This document shows positions 17,541 through 24,943 of a DNA stretch of 64,000 bases, one piece after another; positions within the stretch are counted from its first letter, which is position 1; the number at the start of each line of letters is the position of its first letter. A program made the translations under genes and the position numbers. Origin of the DNA: Microbacterium sp. LWH7-1.2. GTDB lineage: Bacteria; Actinomycetota; Actinomycetes; Actinomycetales; Microbacteriaceae. The stretch spans positions 2,356,001 through 2,420,000 of the forward strand of contig NZ_CP151637.1 in NCBI RefSeq assembly GCF_038397755.1, read 5' to 3'. Below the pieces are notes generated by a model. The model did not search any database. It had not been told where the DNA came from and worked only from the letters and a program-made list of their open reading frames with translations.

Positions 17541-18778
17541 ACGGGGATCCCTTCTTGATTCCGCTCGTCGAGCGTGCTTGTGGGTCGCAACGCGGCGGCT
17601 CCCACCGGCGTGAGGATGCTGTCGTGGGCGGCGCTCTGCTCCACCGCGGCGAGCACGCGCTGCACCTGCGTCGCGTCGGCGAAGCCCGGCGAGACCGGGA
17701 TCTCGCCGGCGACGGCGCGCACGAAGTCGACGGCCTGGTGCGTGAACAGGTGCTCGTAGCCGAGACCGTGTCCTGGGGGCCACCAGGCTCCGGCATACGG
17801 ATGCTGCGCCTCGGTCACCTGCACGCGCCGGAAGCCCTGCGCGTCATCGGCGGCGGCGTCGTACACCTCGAGCTCGTTCATGCGCTCGAAGTCGAACGCG
17901 ATCGACCCGCGGTCGCCGTTGATCTCGATGCGGTTGGCGTTGCGGCGACCCGTCGCCAGCCGCGTGGCCTCGAAGACGCCGAGCGCTCCGCCCTCGAAGC
18001 GCGCGGTGAAGGCGGCGGCGTCGTCGACAGTCACCGGAAGCCGGTCGGACGTGTCGTCGGCCACGCCTCCCAGCCCCTCGACCGCCGAGCGGCGCGGGCG
18101 CGAGGTGACGAATGTGCGCACGGTCGCGGACACCGCCGAGATGCTCTGACCGCTCAGCCACTGGGCGGTGTCGATGCTGTGCGCGCCGATGTCGCCGAGC
18201 GCGCCGGAGCCCGCGCGATCGCGATCGAGGCGCCACGTGTGCGGGGAATCGGGGTCGCTCAGCCAGTCCTGCAGGTACTGCGCGCGCACGTGCCGGATCT
18301 CGCCGATGCGGCCCTCCGCGATGAGCTCGCGGGCGAGCGCGAGCGCCGGCGTGCGACGGTAGCTGAAACCGCACATCGCGACCACGCCGGAGCGGACGGA
18401 AGCTGCGGCCGCGGCATCCGTCATCTCCTGCGCCTCGGCGACCGAGTTCGCGAGCGGCTTCTCGCACAGCACATGCTTGCCGGCGGCGAGCGCGGCGAGC
18501 GCGATCTCGGCGTGGGTGTCGCCGGGCGTGCAGATGTCGATCACGTCGATGTCGTCGCGCTCGACGGCTTCTCGCCAGTCGACTCCGTGCTCGGGCCACT
18601 CCCAGCGCGCGGCAGCCTCGGCGGTCGCGTCGGCGCGGCGGCCGATGAGGAGCACCCGCTCCGGCGCGAGCGGGAGGTCGAAGAAGTGCGGCGCCGTGCG
18701 CCAGGCCTGCGTGTGCATGCGGCCCATGAAGCCGGTGCCGATCAGCGCGATCCGCAGCGGCGATGTCATCGTCGTCAT
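17537..18778 (-). CDS. Gfo/Idh/MocA-family oxidoreductase
   Basis: A 413-residue protein. I take the first ATG at 18778 (MTTMTSPLRIALIGTGFMGR), although the ATG at 18769 is also possible. It has a dinucleotide-binding loop GTGFMGRMH, the EKPLAN motif and GALGDIGAHSIDTAQWL in the C-terminal domain. It is the first gene of the three-gene operon and is divergent from the LacI regulator at 18856, 77 bp away. Its C-terminal half differs clearly from the other two Gfo/Idh proteins in the window, so it probably acts on another substrate of the same pathway. Confidence 0.9.
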   Translation of the reverse strand: MTTMTSPLRIALIGTGFMGRMHTQAWRTAPHFFDLPLAPERVLLIGRRADATAEAAARWEWPEHGVDWREAVERDDIDVIDICTPGDTHAEIALAALAAGKHVLCEKPLANSVAEAQEMTDAAAAASVRSGVVAMCGFSYRRTPALALARELIAEGRIGEIRHVRAQYLQDWLSDPDSPHTWRLDRDRAGSGALGDIGAHSIDTAQWLSGQSISAVSATVRTFVTSRPRRSAVEGLGGVADDTSDRLPVTVDDAAAFTARFEGGALGVFEATRLATGRRNANRIEINGDRGSIAFDFERMNELEVYDAAADDAQGFRRVQVTEAQHPYAGAWWPPGHGLGYEHLFTHQAVDFVRAVAGEIPVSPGFADATQVQRVLAAVEQSAAHDSILTPVGAAALRPTSTLDERNQEGIPV

Positions 18779-18837
18779 CGTGGTGGCCCTTTCCCGACCA
18801 CCGACGATGCCACCCGGACTCGCGTCGGTCGAGGAAC

Positions 18838-18845
18838 TTGCGCAA
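18838..18845. promoter_or_regulatory. Candidate LacI-type operator in the Gfo-LacI divergent region
   Basis: The CG-centred palindrome TTGCGCAA, within AACTTGCGCAAAACT, lies 11 bp before the ATG of the divergent LacI gene and 60 bp before the Gfo/Idh gene. Sequences of this form are typical LacI-family half-site pairs, and the position suits autoregulation. Confidence 0.5.
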
Positions 18846-18855
18846 AACTGGTCGC

Positions 18856-19854
18856 ATGCCCGCTCGCGTGACCCTCGCCGCCGTCGCGGCCGACGCAGGA
18901 GTGAGCGTGGCCACCGCCTCACGGGCCCTCTCGGGCCGCGGCGACCTCGCGCCGGCGACTCGACGCCGGGTGCTGACTGCGGCGCGCACGCTCGGGTACG
19001 CCCGCGACGCGGCAGCCGGCGGGCGTCCGCCCGGCACCGCGCGTCTCGTCGACCTCGTGCTCGGATGGTTCCACAACGCGTACTCCGACGAGGTGACCGC
19101 GGGCGCGCGGAGCGCGGCCGCCGCTGCCGGCTTCGACCTGGTGCTCACCGAGGAGCGCGACACCCCCGACGACGACTGGCCGATGCGCATCCGCCGGCGC
19201 GGTTCGGCGGGCGTGGTGCTCGGGCTGATCTCGCCGACGGCATCGCAATTGGCCGCGATCACGGATGCGCAGATCCCGGTCGTGCTGATGGATCCGCAGG
19301 CCGAGACCTCCCGGGGACTCCCGAGCGTGCGCACGACCGACCGCGACGGCGGGTTCGCGGCGGCCAGCCATCTCGTGCAGCGCGGCGCGACGCGGTTCGC
19401 CATCGTGCTCGGCTCTCCGCCGTACCGCTACGGCCGCGCGCGGAACGCGGGCTTCCGCGAGGGACTGCGTTCGGCTGCCCCCGGCGCCGACCTCGTCGCG
19501 CTGCAGGCGGACTGGAGCGGCGCGGCCGCGCGCGAGGCGGCGCTCCCGGTGCTCCGCGGCCTGCGGCCCGGTGAACGGCTCGGCATCTTCGCGTGCACGG
19601 ACGAGATGGCGGCGGGGGTGTACTCGGCGGCTGCCGCGGCCGGGCGCCGCATCCCCGACGAGGTGCTCGTCGTGGGCTTCGACGATCTTCGTGCCGCGCG
19701 ATGGCTGACCCCGCCCCTCACGACCGTGCGTCAGCCGATCCGCGAGATGGCCGCGGCCGCCGTGACGGCCCTCGCCGACGCCGCGGCCGGCGCTGCACTT
19801 CCGCCGTCGCCGATCGTGCTGCCGACCGAGCTCATCGCCCGCGGCTCCACCTGA
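18856..19854 (+). CDS. LacI-family transcriptional regulator
   Basis: A 332-residue protein from the ATG at 18856. The helix-turn-helix (VTLAAVAADAGVSVATASRA) and hinge helix (TARLVDLVLG region) are followed by an effector domain with GIFACTDEMAAGVYSAAA and VLVVGFDDLRAARWLTPPLT. It is divergent from the Gfo-ThuA-Gfo operon and is its likely repressor. A palindrome at 18838-18845 may be the operator. Confidence 0.9.
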   Translation: MPARVTLAAVAADAGVSVATASRALSGRGDLAPATRRRVLTAARTLGYARDAAAGGRPPGTARLVDLVLGWFHNAYSDEVTAGARSAAAAAGFDLVLTEERDTPDDDWPMRIRRRGSAGVVLGLISPTASQLAAITDAQIPVVLMDPQAETSRGLPSVRTTDRDGGFAAASHLVQRGATRFAIVLGSPPYRYGRARNAGFREGLRSAAPGADLVALQADWSGAAAREAALPVLRGLRPGERLGIFACTDEMAAGVYSAAAAAGRRIPDEVLVVGFDDLRAARWLTPPLTTVRQPIREMAAAAVTALADAAAGAALPPSPIVLPTELIARGST

Positions 19855-19961
19855 TGATCCGGACGGACCGGTGGCCACGGCATCCGAACCGGACGAAACG
19901 TCGCATGTCGGGGCGCGGGGCACGCGAGTAGCGTGGGAGCACGTCCGACGGAAGGCTCCCC

Positions 19962-21377
19962 ATGACCACCACCGCGCAGTCCGTGACCAGACGCCCTGCC
20001 CGAAGCGACGCCGAACTGCAGCAGATGGCCAAAGACCACCTGTGGATGCACTTCGCCCGCCAGTCCGTGATGACCGACGGGCCGGGTGTGCCGATCATCG
20101 TCAAGGGCGAGGGTCACCACATCTGGGACTCGCAGGGCAAGCAGTACATCGACGGCCTCGCCGGCCTTTTCGTCGTCGCGGCGGGCCACGGCCGCAAGCG
20201 CCTCGCCGAGGTGGCTGCGAAGCAGGCGGAGCAGCTCGCGTTCTTCCCCATCTGGTCGTACGCGCACCCCGCCGCCATCGAGCTCGCCGACCGTCTCGCC
20301 GACTACGCGCCGGGCGACCTCAACAAGGTCTTCTTCTCCACCGGCGGCGGCGAAGCGGTCGAGACCGCGTTCAAGCTCGCGAAGTACTACTGGAAGATCC
20401 AGGGCCAGCCCACCAAGCACAAGGTGATCTCGCGCTCGGTGGCCTACCACGGCACGCCGCAGGGCGCGCTCGCGATCACCGGCATCCCGGCCATGAAGTC
20501 GATGTTCGAGCCGGTCACCCCTGGCGGCTTCCGCGTGCCGAACACCAACTTCTATCGTGCCGACGACATGGGCGCACCCTCCGGCAGCCTCGAGGAGTTC
20601 GGTGTCTGGGCGGCCGATCGCATCGAGGAGATGATCCTCTTCGAAGGACCCGACACCGTCGCCGCGGTCTTCCTCGAGCCCGTGCAGAACTCCGGCGGCT
20701 GCTTCCCGCCGCCCCCCGGCTACTTCCAGCGCGTGCGCCAGATCTGCGACAAGTACGACGTGCTCCTCGTCTCCGACGAGGTCATCTGCGCGTTCGGGCG
20801 CATCGGCCACATGTTCGCGTGCGACGCGTACGGTTACGTCCCCGACATGATCACGTGCGCGAAGGCCATGACCAGCGGCTATTCGCCGATCGGCGCCACC
20901 ATCGTGAGCGACAAGATCTACGAGCCGTTCGCCCACGGCGACCGCGCTTTCTACCACGGGTACACCTTCGGTGGTCACCCGGTCTCGGCGGCGGTCGCGC
21001 TCGAGAACCTCGACATCTTCGAGGAAGAGGGCCTCAACGAGCACGTGCGCGAGAACTCGCCGATCTTCCGCTCGACCCTCGAGAAGCTCACCGACCTCCC
21101 CATCGTCGGCGACGTGCGCGGCGACGGGTACTTCTTCGGCATCGAGCTCGTCAAGGACAAGGCGACGAGGGAGACCTTCGACGACGACGAGTCCGAGCGG
21201 CTGTTGCGCGGGTTCCTGTCGAAGGCACTGTTCGACGCGGGACTGTACTGCCGGGCCGACGACCGCGGCGACCCCGTCATCCAGCTCGCGCCGCCGCTCA
21301 CGATCGGGTCGAACGAGTTCGACGAGATCGAGCAGATCCTGCGCAGCGTCCTCACAGAGGCGTGGACGCGACTCTGA
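19962..21377 (+). CDS. Class III PLP-dependent aminotransferase
   Basis: A 471-residue omega-amino-acid or diamine:pyruvate-type aminotransferase. The PLP lysine is Lys301 in MITCAKAMTSGYSPIGA. Asp272 in LLVSDEVICAFGR contacts the pyridine nitrogen, and the phosphate-binding loop is STGGGEAVETA at 126-136. The pattern resembles putrescine-pyruvate (SpuC-like) and mycobacterial Rv3329-type enzymes, so a polyamine or beta-alanine-like donor is plausible but not shown. An ATG at 19962 follows a GGAAGG-type ribosome binding site. It is apparently monocistronic. Confidence 0.88.
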   Translation: MTTTAQSVTRRPARSDAELQQMAKDHLWMHFARQSVMTDGPGVPIIVKGEGHHIWDSQGKQYIDGLAGLFVVAAGHGRKRLAEVAAKQAEQLAFFPIWSYAHPAAIELADRLADYAPGDLNKVFFSTGGGEAVETAFKLAKYYWKIQGQPTKHKVISRSVAYHGTPQGALAITGIPAMKSMFEPVTPGGFRVPNTNFYRADDMGAPSGSLEEFGVWAADRIEEMILFEGPDTVAAVFLEPVQNSGGCFPPPPGYFQRVRQICDKYDVLLVSDEVICAFGRIGHMFACDAYGYVPDMITCAKAMTSGYSPIGATIVSDKIYEPFAHGDRAFYHGYTFGGHPVSAAVALENLDIFEEEGLNEHVRENSPIFRSTLEKLTDLPIVGDVRGDGYFFGIELVKDKATRETFDDDESERLLRGFLSKALFDAGLYCRADDRGDPVIQLAPPLTIGSNEFDEIEQILRSVLTEAWTRL

Positions 21378-21414
21378 CCGCACACTGCGCCGCCGCGGGG
21401 GTTATGGTTGGCGC

Positions 21415-21852
21415 GTGGGCACGATCTACTACGGCGGCGGCGCCATGCCGATCCATATCGAGGACCGCGCACTCGCGCACCTGAAGGTCGTCATCGCGAC
21501 CAAGCTGCGACGCGATGAGAGCTTCACGGTGTCGTGGAAGCACCCGGACGACCAGCCCAGGGGCCGCAGCACGATCTGGCTGCACCCGTCGATTCCGCTG
21601 CGCTTCGTCTTCGACAATCCCGAGCCCGCGGAGCTCAGCCGCGCATGGATCGAGGAGCTGGCGAACTCGGCCAGCTCCACCGGCGGCATCATGCTGGTCG
21701 CCGAGCACTTCGACACCGGCCCGGTGCCCGTGCAGGGCGTTGAGGGCGATGCCCCCGACGTGACGCTCGGCAACGTCGATGTCGACCACCTGGACGTCGA
21801 CCGTCTCACCGTGGGCGGCACCGAGGTGAACCCTGACGACGTCGCCGGGTAG
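21415..21852 (+). CDS. Small conserved protein, DUF7882-like
   Basis: A 145-residue protein starting at the GTG at 21415 (VGTIYYGGGAMPIHIEDRAL). It shares its core with the convergent neighbour at 21856-22179: LAHL(K/R)(V/I)V then KLRR, then (S/T)(I/F)W(L/I)HP, then a W(I/V)EEL segment near residue 80. I remember such proteins as a family restricted largely to Microbacteriaceae and sometimes mislabelled as ATP-dependent DNA ligase; no ligase motif is present. The C-terminal 40 residues are acidic, with repeated VDVDHLDVDRL-like units. Function unknown. Confidence 0.7.
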   Translation: MGTIYYGGGAMPIHIEDRALAHLKVVIATKLRRDESFTVSWKHPDDQPRGRSTIWLHPSIPLRFVFDNPEPAELSRAWIEELANSASSTGGIMLVAEHFDTGPVPVQGVEGDAPDVTLGNVDVDHLDVDRLTVGGTEVNPDDVAG

Positions 21853-21855
21853 CGC

Positions 21856-22179
21856 TCACGCCTCGGTCGCGGGCGGCGCGTCGTCCTCTTCGGGCTCCGG
21901 CAGGATCGACAGCCCGCTGGGCCCGCTCGCGGAGAGCATGAGCTCCTCGACCCAGCGACGGTTGATGCGTGGCTGACGACTGCCGAAGAAATGGAACTGG
22001 ATCGGCACCGCGGGGTGGATCCAGAAGCTCCGCCGGCCGCTGCCGTCGCCGATCTCGACGTCGAACATGAACGGCTCGGAGCGTCGCAGCTTGTTCATCA
22101 TGACGATACGAAGATGCGCCAGCGTGCGGTCGTCGATGTCGACCGAGTTGGCGTTGGTGTCGTAGATGAACCGGCCCAT
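21856..22179 (-). CDS. Small conserved protein, DUF7882-like paralog
   Basis: A 107-residue protein from the ATG at 22179 (MGRFIYDTNANSVDIDDRTL). It is homologous over about 85 residues to the gene that converges on it, with the stops 3 bp apart, but lacks the acidic C-terminal tail. Motifs are LAHLRIVMMNKLRRSEPF, SFWIHPAVPIQFHF and RRWVEELMLSA. There is no signal peptide or known catalytic site. The convergent arrangement suggests an old inverted duplication. Function unknown. Confidence 0.7.
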   Translation of the reverse strand: MGRFIYDTNANSVDIDDRTLAHLRIVMMNKLRRSEPFMFDVEIGDGSGRRSFWIHPAVPIQFHFFGSRQPRINRRWVEELMLSASGPSGLSILPEPEEDDAPPATEA

Positions 22180-22196
22180 GGCAGGAGCCTAGTGCC

Positions 22197-22240
22197 GGAT
22201 CAGCGCGGCGCGAATGCCTGATCAGCGCGGTGCGAACGCC
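22197..22240. repeat. 22-bp tandem duplication at the 3' end of tetR
   Basis: Copies at 22197-22218 and 22219-22240 match at 19 of 22 positions. The right-hand copy encodes the last residues (AFAPR) and stop of the TetR protein. The left-hand copy repeats the same codons after the stop, giving a second, untranslated copy of the C-terminus. Confidence 0.75.
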
Positions 22241-22797
22241 GCCGCGAACAGCGCTCGCGCCCGGCGTGCGACTGCCGGCCGCTGCGCCGGATCGGCGCGG
22301 GCGAGCCCGGTCGCCAGCATCCCCGTCGCGAGGGTCACATCCTCGGTCTCGATCTGCGATCCGATGCGCCCGGCGGCCCGGTCACGCGCGACGAGACGCT
22401 CCACGAGCGCCTGGAATCGCGCGCCCAGCGACGCGACCCGGCGGTCGGAGAGATCCGCGGTGATGAGCTCGATGAACGCCGTCGACACGACCGCCTGAGC
22501 GACGACGCGGTCGAGCAGGTCGTCGATCGTGCGATCGGGCGACGCCGTGTACTCCTCGAGGTCGCGCACATTGTCTTCGAAGACGGCGACGGCGAGGGCG
22601 GTTCGGTCGGGGAAATGACGGTACAGGCTTCCTTGCCCGACGCCGGCGCGCTTGGCGACGGCGCTGAAGGGGGCCTGCAGGCCTCCTTCGGCATAGACCT
22701 CACGGGCAGCGGCGATCAACGCCTTCCGGTTGTCGGCTGCTGCGGCGGGGCCTCGGTTCTGGCGAGGGAGCGCACGGGGGGATGCGGTGCTCGGCAC
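22222..22797 (-). CDS. TetR/AcrR-family regulator
   Basis: A 191-residue repressor from the ATG at 22797. The helix-turn-helix lies at about residues 40-70 (FSAVAKRAGVGQGSLYRHFP). The C-terminal ligand domain is helical and not diagnostic. A perfect 9-bp-arm palindrome lies 14 bp upstream of the start, implying autorepression. No obvious efflux pump or enzyme is divergent from it: the upstream region is the 40-bp repeat array and then the 3' end of a transporter gene. Its regulon may therefore be only itself, or genes elsewhere. Confidence 0.9.
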   Translation of the reverse strand: MPSTASPRALPRQNRGPAAAADNRKALIAAAREVYAEGGLQAPFSAVAKRAGVGQGSLYRHFPDRTALAVAVFEDNVRDLEEYTASPDRTIDDLLDRVVAQAVVSTAFIELITADLSDRRVASLGARFQALVERLVARDRAAGRIGSQIETEDVTLATGMLATGLARADPAQRPAVARRARALFAAAFAPR

Positions 22798-22810
22798 GGG
22801 TGTAGCCTAG

Positions 22811-22832
22811 TACCGGACACTGATGTCCGGTA
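22811..22832. promoter_or_regulatory. TetR-type operator
   Basis: A perfect inverted repeat TACCGGACA-CTGA-TGTCCGGTA (9-bp arms, 4-nt centre) lies 14 bp upstream of the tetR start codon. It is the strongest operator-like palindrome in this part of the window, and its position fits autorepression by the adjacent TetR protein. Confidence 0.8.
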
Positions 22833-22919
22833 GGAGCGGCCCCGAAGGATCCTCATCCCCCGGACCCGCAGCCCCGCTGACGGCATCACAAAGTGACAGG
22901 AATCAGCACCACCACCGCT

Positions 22920-23334
22920 TGACGAGTCGCCAAGACCCCCGACCCGACGGCCGGCATCCTGGCGAGTCGCCAAACCGCCTCGCCCGACGCCCCCGTTTAG
23001 CGAGTCGCCAAGACCCTGCGCCCGACGGCCCACGTTCTGGCGAGTCGCCAAAACCCCTCACCCCCGACGCCCGCGGTTAGCGAGCGGCCAAGACCCTGCG
23101 CCCGGCGGCCGGCGTTCTGGCGAGTCGCCAAAACCCCTCACGCCCGACGCCCGACGCCCGCGTTTAGCGAGTGGCCAAGACCCTGCGCCCGACGGCCCGC
23201 GTTCTGGACAGTCGCCGAAACCTTGCACCTGACGGCTCGCTTTCCGGCGAGTCGCCAAACCCTTGTCACGGCCCGCGTTCTGGCGACTCGCCAAGACCCC
23301 TCACCCTACGGTGCGACCCGTGGCGAGTCGCCAA
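22920..23334. repeat. Array of eleven palindromic repeats, period about 40 bp
   Basis: A 14-bp core near TGGCGAGTCGCCAA occurs with starts at about 22920, 22960, 22998, 23038, 23078, 23118, 23165, 23205, 23245, 23281 and 23321. Six copies carry the intact palindrome TGGCGA-G/C-TCGCCA or differ by one base. Most intervals are 40 bp; one is 47 bp because of an extra GCCCGAC. Units alternate: odd ones read TAGCGAGTCGCCAAGACCCT, even ones TGGCGAGTCGCCAAAACCCC, so the real period is an 80-bp dimer. The array fills the space between the tetR operator and the 3' end of the SLC13-type gene. No ORF runs through it. Confidence 0.9.
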
Positions 23335-23345
23335 AACGTACGCCG

Positions 23346-24905
23346 TCAGAAAGGCCAGACGAGCGGGACGTACCAAACCGCCACCACGAGGAAGAACAGC
23401 ACGAGCGGCAGGCCGAGCTTCCAGTAGTCGCCGAAGCGGTAGCCGGCGGGCTCCATCACCATGAGGTTCGCGGGCGTCGCGATCGGCGTGAGGAAGGCCG
23501 CCGCACCGGCGACGGTCAGCGCCATCATGAAGGGCTGCACCGAGAGGTCGAGCGACTGCGCGACCGAGATGGCGACGGGCGCGACGATGAGCACCGTAGC
23601 GGTGTTACTGATGAGCTGCCCGAGCACGACCGTCAGCCCGCAGAGGGCGAGCAATGCCGCGTGCGGCCCCGCCTCGCCGAGGAACGACAGCATCCCGTTC
23701 GCCACGAGGTCCGCCGTGCCGGTGCTGATGAACGCCGTCGACAGCGGGATCATGCCGGCGATGAGCACGATGGTCGTCCACGAGATCGCGTGGTACGCCT
23801 GCGTCACCGTCACCGTGCGGGTGAGCACGAGGGCGCACGCGGCCAGCAATGCGGCCACCGCCGGGGGGACCAGCCCCGTCGCGAGCAGCAGGATCATCGC
23901 GAGCAGGATGCCGATCGCGCGCTTCGCGCCCTTGCCGAGCGGGACAGACCGGCGCAGCTGCGCGGGATCGTCCACGGCGAGCACGCCAGGCTGATTCGTC
24001 TTTCGCGACAGGTCGTCCCATGCCCCCTGCAGCAGCAGCGCGTCGCCGGCCTGCACGACGAACTCGGTGCCCTTGAGCTGCTCGTCGCCGCGACGCGCCG
24101 CGAGCACCACGAGGTCGCCGTCGGGTGTCGTCATGCCGGCGCACACGTGCTTGCCGATGAGCGGCGACCGTGGCGCCACGACCACCTCCGTGACGCCGGT
24201 CTCGGGGCCGAGCAGCATGCCGGTGTCGAGGGTGAGCGAGTACTGCTGGCGCAGCAGGCGCGCGTGCCGCACGAGGTCGAGCGGCATCAGCGCGCCCTTG
24301 CGCTCGGGCACGAGACCGCCGCCGACGAGGAGGAACGCGACGGTTCCGAGCAGGACCGGGATGCCGACCAGCGCGAATTCGAAGTACCCGAACTCGCGTC
24401 CTCCGGAGGCAGCGGCGAACTCCGAGACGATGATGTTGACCGGCGTGCCGGTGAGCAGCAGCAGCGAACCGGCGGATGCCGCGAACGCGAGCGGCATGAG
24501 GAGCTTCGACGAGGCGATGCCCGCGCGGGCGGCGACGACCACCACGAGCGGCAGCAGCGCGGCGACCGCGCCGTTGATGCTGATGAGGGCCGTCAGTGCG
24601 GCGACGAGGAGCGCGATCACGACCAGGAGCGTGGAGCGCTTCGTGCCGGCACGCCCGATCACCTTCTGCCCTGCCCAGGCGGTGACGCCGGTGGCGTCGA
24701 GGGCCTCGCTCACCACGAAGAGGCCCGCGATGAAGAGGACTGTCGGATCGCCGAACCCCGCGAGCGCCTGCGGCAGTGTCAGCACGCCGGTGAAGAAGAG
24801 GGCCAGCGCGACGCCGATAGCCACGACGCCGATGGGCACGCGGTTGCTCACGAAGGCGACCACCGCGAGCACGAGGATGACGAGCGTTGCGGTGACGGGG
24901 TCCAC
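23346..24905 (-). CDS. SLC13/DASS-type ion transporter with RCK_C domain
   Basis: A 519-residue inner-membrane transporter starting at the GTG at 24905. Two hydrophobic halves of about five to six segments each flank a soluble insert at about residues 215-300 (GVTEVVVAPRSPLIGKHVCAG, then AGDALLLQG) of the TrkA-C/RCK_C type. The repeated SNT and TPVN motifs of the family are visible (LLTGTPVNIIVSEF, LISNTATVLIVAP). Members move sulfate, dicarboxylates or similar anions. It follows the OYE-like gene by 38 bp on the same strand, downstream of sulfur genes, so sulfate or an organic sulfur anion is a reasonable guess. Confidence 0.88.
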   Translation of the reverse strand: MDPVTATLVILVLAVVAFVSNRVPIGVVAIGVALALFFTGVLTLPQALAGFGDPTVLFIAGLFVVSEALDATGVTAWAGQKVIGRAGTKRSTLLVVIALLVAALTALISINGAVAALLPLVVVVAARAGIASSKLLMPLAFAASAGSLLLLTGTPVNIIVSEFAAASGGREFGYFEFALVGIPVLLGTVAFLLVGGGLVPERKGALMPLDLVRHARLLRQQYSLTLDTGMLLGPETGVTEVVVAPRSPLIGKHVCAGMTTPDGDLVVLAARRGDEQLKGTEFVVQAGDALLLQGAWDDLSRKTNQPGVLAVDDPAQLRRSVPLGKGAKRAIGILLAMILLLATGLVPPAVAALLAACALVLTRTVTVTQAYHAISWTTIVLIAGMIPLSTAFISTGTADLVANGMLSFLGEAGPHAALLALCGLTVVLGQLISNTATVLIVAPVAISVAQSLDLSVQPFMMALTVAGAAAFLTPIATPANLMVMEPAGYRFGDYWKLGLPLVLFFLVVAVWYVPLVWPF

Positions 24906-24943
24906 GGCCCCAGCGTAGCCACCGCCCCACGGCGGGTCCGATG

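Noticed and set aside
15772..17796. 674-residue fusion ending in a Gfo/Idh protein
   Set aside because: The first 310 residues are an out-of-frame reading of the ThuA-like gene; the GTG at 16851 gives the normal start and a 4-nt overlap.
21415..21852. ATP-dependent DNA ligase
   Set aside because: This label is sometimes attached to such small proteins, but no KxDG nucleotidyltransferase motif or OB-fold signature is present.
22920..23334. CRISPR array
   Set aside because: The repeats are regular, but the intervening segments are near-identical to one another rather than unique spacers, the conserved core is only about 14 bp, and no cas gene is nearby.
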